Positions 15,644 through 16,765 of a DNA stretch of 16,765 nucleotides are shown here, in pieces (position 1 is the stretch's first letter; every line of letters starts with the position of its first letter). The notes below the pieces were generated by a model that saw only the letters and a list, made by a program, of their open reading frames with translations, made no database searches and was not told where the DNA came from. A program made the translations under genes and the position numbers. The DNA lies in the NCBI GenBank assembly GCA_016926985.1, contig JAFGNO010000072.1, positions 1-16,765 on the forward strand, given 5' to 3'. This DNA is from Anaerolineae bacterium. GTDB lineage: Bacteria; Chloroflexota; Anaerolineae; Aggregatilineales; UBA3940.

Positions 15644-15796
15644 TGGCACCATGCGCAGGGCAATTGCATTTAGTACAACCGGGTTTTCTCAATGCACTTG
15701 AATTTTGCCTACTGTTCGCCTAGTTTTGTACTCAAGCATTGACCGATACCCAAATGTTAAGAAATCAAATGCGATTGCCCTGGCACCATGTGCAGG
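15644..15796. repeat. Crossed direct and inverted repeats in tRNA-valS gap
   Basis: Two 16-bp blocks are repeated in a 153-bp stretch. TGGCACCATGCGCAGG (15644-15659) recurs in direct orientation at 15781-15796 (15/16). CAGGGCAATTGCATTT (15656-15671) recurs inverted at 15767-15782 (15/16). Between them lie smaller inverted pairs, AGTACAA/TTGTACT and CTTGA/TCAAG. The interior looks AT-richer than the neighbouring genes and holds no ORF or transposase. It may be a small palindromic element or the relic of one; I do not recognise it. Confidence 0.55.
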
Positions 15797-15810
15797 ATAC
15801 TATAGACCAG

Positions 15811-15883
15811 TGCCCCCGGCAGGACTCGAACCTGCAACCTCTGGTTTCGAAGACCATCACTCTGTCCATTGAGCTACGAGGGC
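15811..15883 (-). tRNA. tRNA-Arg (anticodon UCG)
   Basis: A 73-nt cloverleaf. Acceptor GCCCTCG pairs with CGGGGGC (one G-U), discriminator A. The D stem is GCTC/GAGT. The anticodon arm ATGGT-CTTCGAA-ACCAG has anticodon UCG (reads CGA), with one A-G mismatch at 27-43. Variable loop AGGTT; T arm GCAGG-TTCGAGT-CCTGC. The 3' CCA is not encoded. Confidence 0.95.
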
Positions 15884-15910
15884 AAATGACACCCATCACC
15901 GAGTGGGGCA

Positions 15911-15939
15911 AATATAACACCGAGGTGGCGAGCCGGCAA
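15911..15939 (-). promoter_or_regulatory. Promoter of tRNA-Arg
   Basis: The minus strand carries TTGCCG (15934-15939), 17 bp, then TATATT (15911-15916). Initiation near 15904 gives a 5' leader of about 20 nt before the mature tRNA end at 15883, a usual arrangement for RNase P processing. Confidence 0.6.
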
Positions 15940-15996
15940 GCTTATGCAGCTTACCATAGCAAAATAACACAAAGGTGACCGGTGTGGAACGACGTG

Positions 15997-16765
15997 CTAC
16001 TCTCTCGGTGCATCGGGGGCAGTTTTCCAGGCAGATCGGAAACGTTCAATCTCCTGGGGGGTGTAGAAATGTTGGGTGTAGCGTAAGCTGCACATCTCCT
16101 CCACAGCCCAACCCGGGAGCAGAGCTTCTTCTTTAAAGCGCTTGTAGATCTCTCGATAGCCTTTGTCCTCAGAGCGGTTGTGATGTTCGAGCTGTGGGAT
16201 ATCAATATCCATGAATTCGGAAAATGCCTGCCGATAGCAAACATTTAGATTCTCGAGGCGGATGACCAGCACGTCAGCACGCCTGCTGCGCAGGATCATA
16301 TATCCCTGCTCATGGGGAAACGGCTGGGCGTAGACGTCAATCCCAAAGAACTGTTGCAGTTCATCCTCAAACCATTTTGCCATCTGGGAAATGTAGTTAT
16401 CAACTTTGCGGGCGTAATGATTCTGGAGATCCTTTACTGTCTCAGCGGGGATATTCCCGACATCCCAATTAGGTTCGTATTTTTTGTAGATATGGAACAG
16501 CGCCGAAATGCTACGTGCGATCGGGTTGCGCACCAGCGTGATAATCCGCCAGTGCTTGTGCCGTCCAAACCTGACACGTTGCTTTAACTTACTAATTTCA
16601 TTGAGTTTGGTTTGCTTACGGTGTGTCTTAGGCCCGGCAACAATACGATTGATAGCTACCGTTGTCAGATAATGCGTATGATATACAGGATCGCGTAGTT
16701 GGAGAGACTTCAGGGTGTAGTAAATCGTTTGTGTGCCAGTTTTCTCCACGGAGTATACAATAACC
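15997..16765 (-). CDS. Putative capsular polysaccharide synthesis / sulfotransferase-like protein (5' partial)
   Basis: The gene runs off the right edge. A GTG at 16749 is in frame, but the residues before it (VIVYS) are the natural first strand of the domain, so the true start lies outside the window. Numbering from that GTG, VEKTGTQTIYYTL is the phosphate-binding loop of the sulfotransferase fold (5'-PSB style) and LVRNPIARSISALF (72-85) the second loop. MAKWFEDELQQFFGIDVYAQPF (123-144) matches the pattern I know from the NKWYS 'putative capsular polysaccharide synthesis' family. LVIRLENLN follows. The likely role is sulfation or transfer onto a cell-surface glycan; the substrate is unknown. 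It reads somewhat AT-richer than valS and dnaE. No clear terminator follows before the tRNA promoter. Confidence 0.75.
   Translation of the reverse strand, partial: VIVYSVEKTGTQTIYYTLKSLQLRDPVYHTHYLTTVAINRIVAGPKTHRKQTKLNEISKLKQRVRFGRHKHWRIITLVRNPIARSISALFHIYKKYEPNWDVGNIPAETVKDLQNHYARKVDNYISQMAKWFEDELQQFFGIDVYAQPFPHEQGYMILRSRRADVLVIRLENLNVCYRQAFSEFMDIDIPQLEHHNRSEDKGYREIYKRFKEEALLPGWAVEEMCSLRYTQHFYTPQEIERFRSAWKTAPDAPRE

Noticed and set aside
15640..15883. tRNA-Arg as an integration (att) site with the repeats as element ends
   Set aside because: No second copy of the tRNA 3' end, integrase or phage gene is visible; the repeats do not match the tRNA sequence.
1..16765. CRISPR array, insertion sequence, rRNA or prophage
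   Set aside because: No regularly spaced repeats, transposase or integrase motifs, or rRNA sequence were found.

Overview
The window looks like a chromosomal piece of a mid-GC bacterium, most plausibly a Chloroflexota (Anaerolineae-like) lineage. That is an inference, not a proof. It rests on the gene style (a GAF/receiver protein, a NAL1-like chymotrypsin-fold protein, a proline-rich membrane-anchored unknown after mutM), on a T-box-controlled valS, and on a DnaE whose PHP domain keeps its metal site. No phage, IS element, CRISPR array or ribosomal RNA was seen. Coding density is high.

Left block, minus strand (1-5075): dnaE (replicative DNA polymerase III alpha, with its own extended -10 promoter) is followed after 27 bp by pfkA (ATP-type 6-phosphofructokinase). 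The unit ends in an intrinsic terminator at the window edge. Middle block, plus strand (5201-8546): a tightly packed run of a membrane-anchored DUF6174-like protein, mutM/fpg (8-oxoguanine DNA glycosylase), a second membrane-anchored unknown and a NAL1-like serine protease homologue. It meets the next block tail-to-tail with 4 bp between stop codons.

Right block, minus strand (8551-16765), read in transcription order from the right: a putative capsular-polysaccharide/sulfotransferase-type gene (cut by the window edge), tRNA-Arg(UCG) with a good promoter, and an intergenic stretch with crossed direct and inverted repeats. Next comes a complete T-box leader with a GUC (Val) specifier and a UGGU acceptor-binding bulge, a strongly predicted 25-codon ORF, and valS with a terminator. 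Then follow lepB (signal peptidase I, own TATAAT promoter), a YgiT-type zinc-finger protein, ppa (inorganic pyrophosphatase), a receiver-GAF protein with a degenerate histidine-kinase dimerisation segment, and a lipoprotein whose start overlaps it.

Most genes are housekeeping (replication, glycolysis, base-excision repair, secretion, pyrophosphate removal, tRNA charging). The most unusual feature is the valS leader. Between the T-box terminator and valS sits a small ORF with a near-perfect Shine-Dalgarno sequence. That sequence can pair with the ORF's own codons 18-22, which suggests a second, translation-linked control layer below the T-box. All structures were read by eye; no folding or database search was run.
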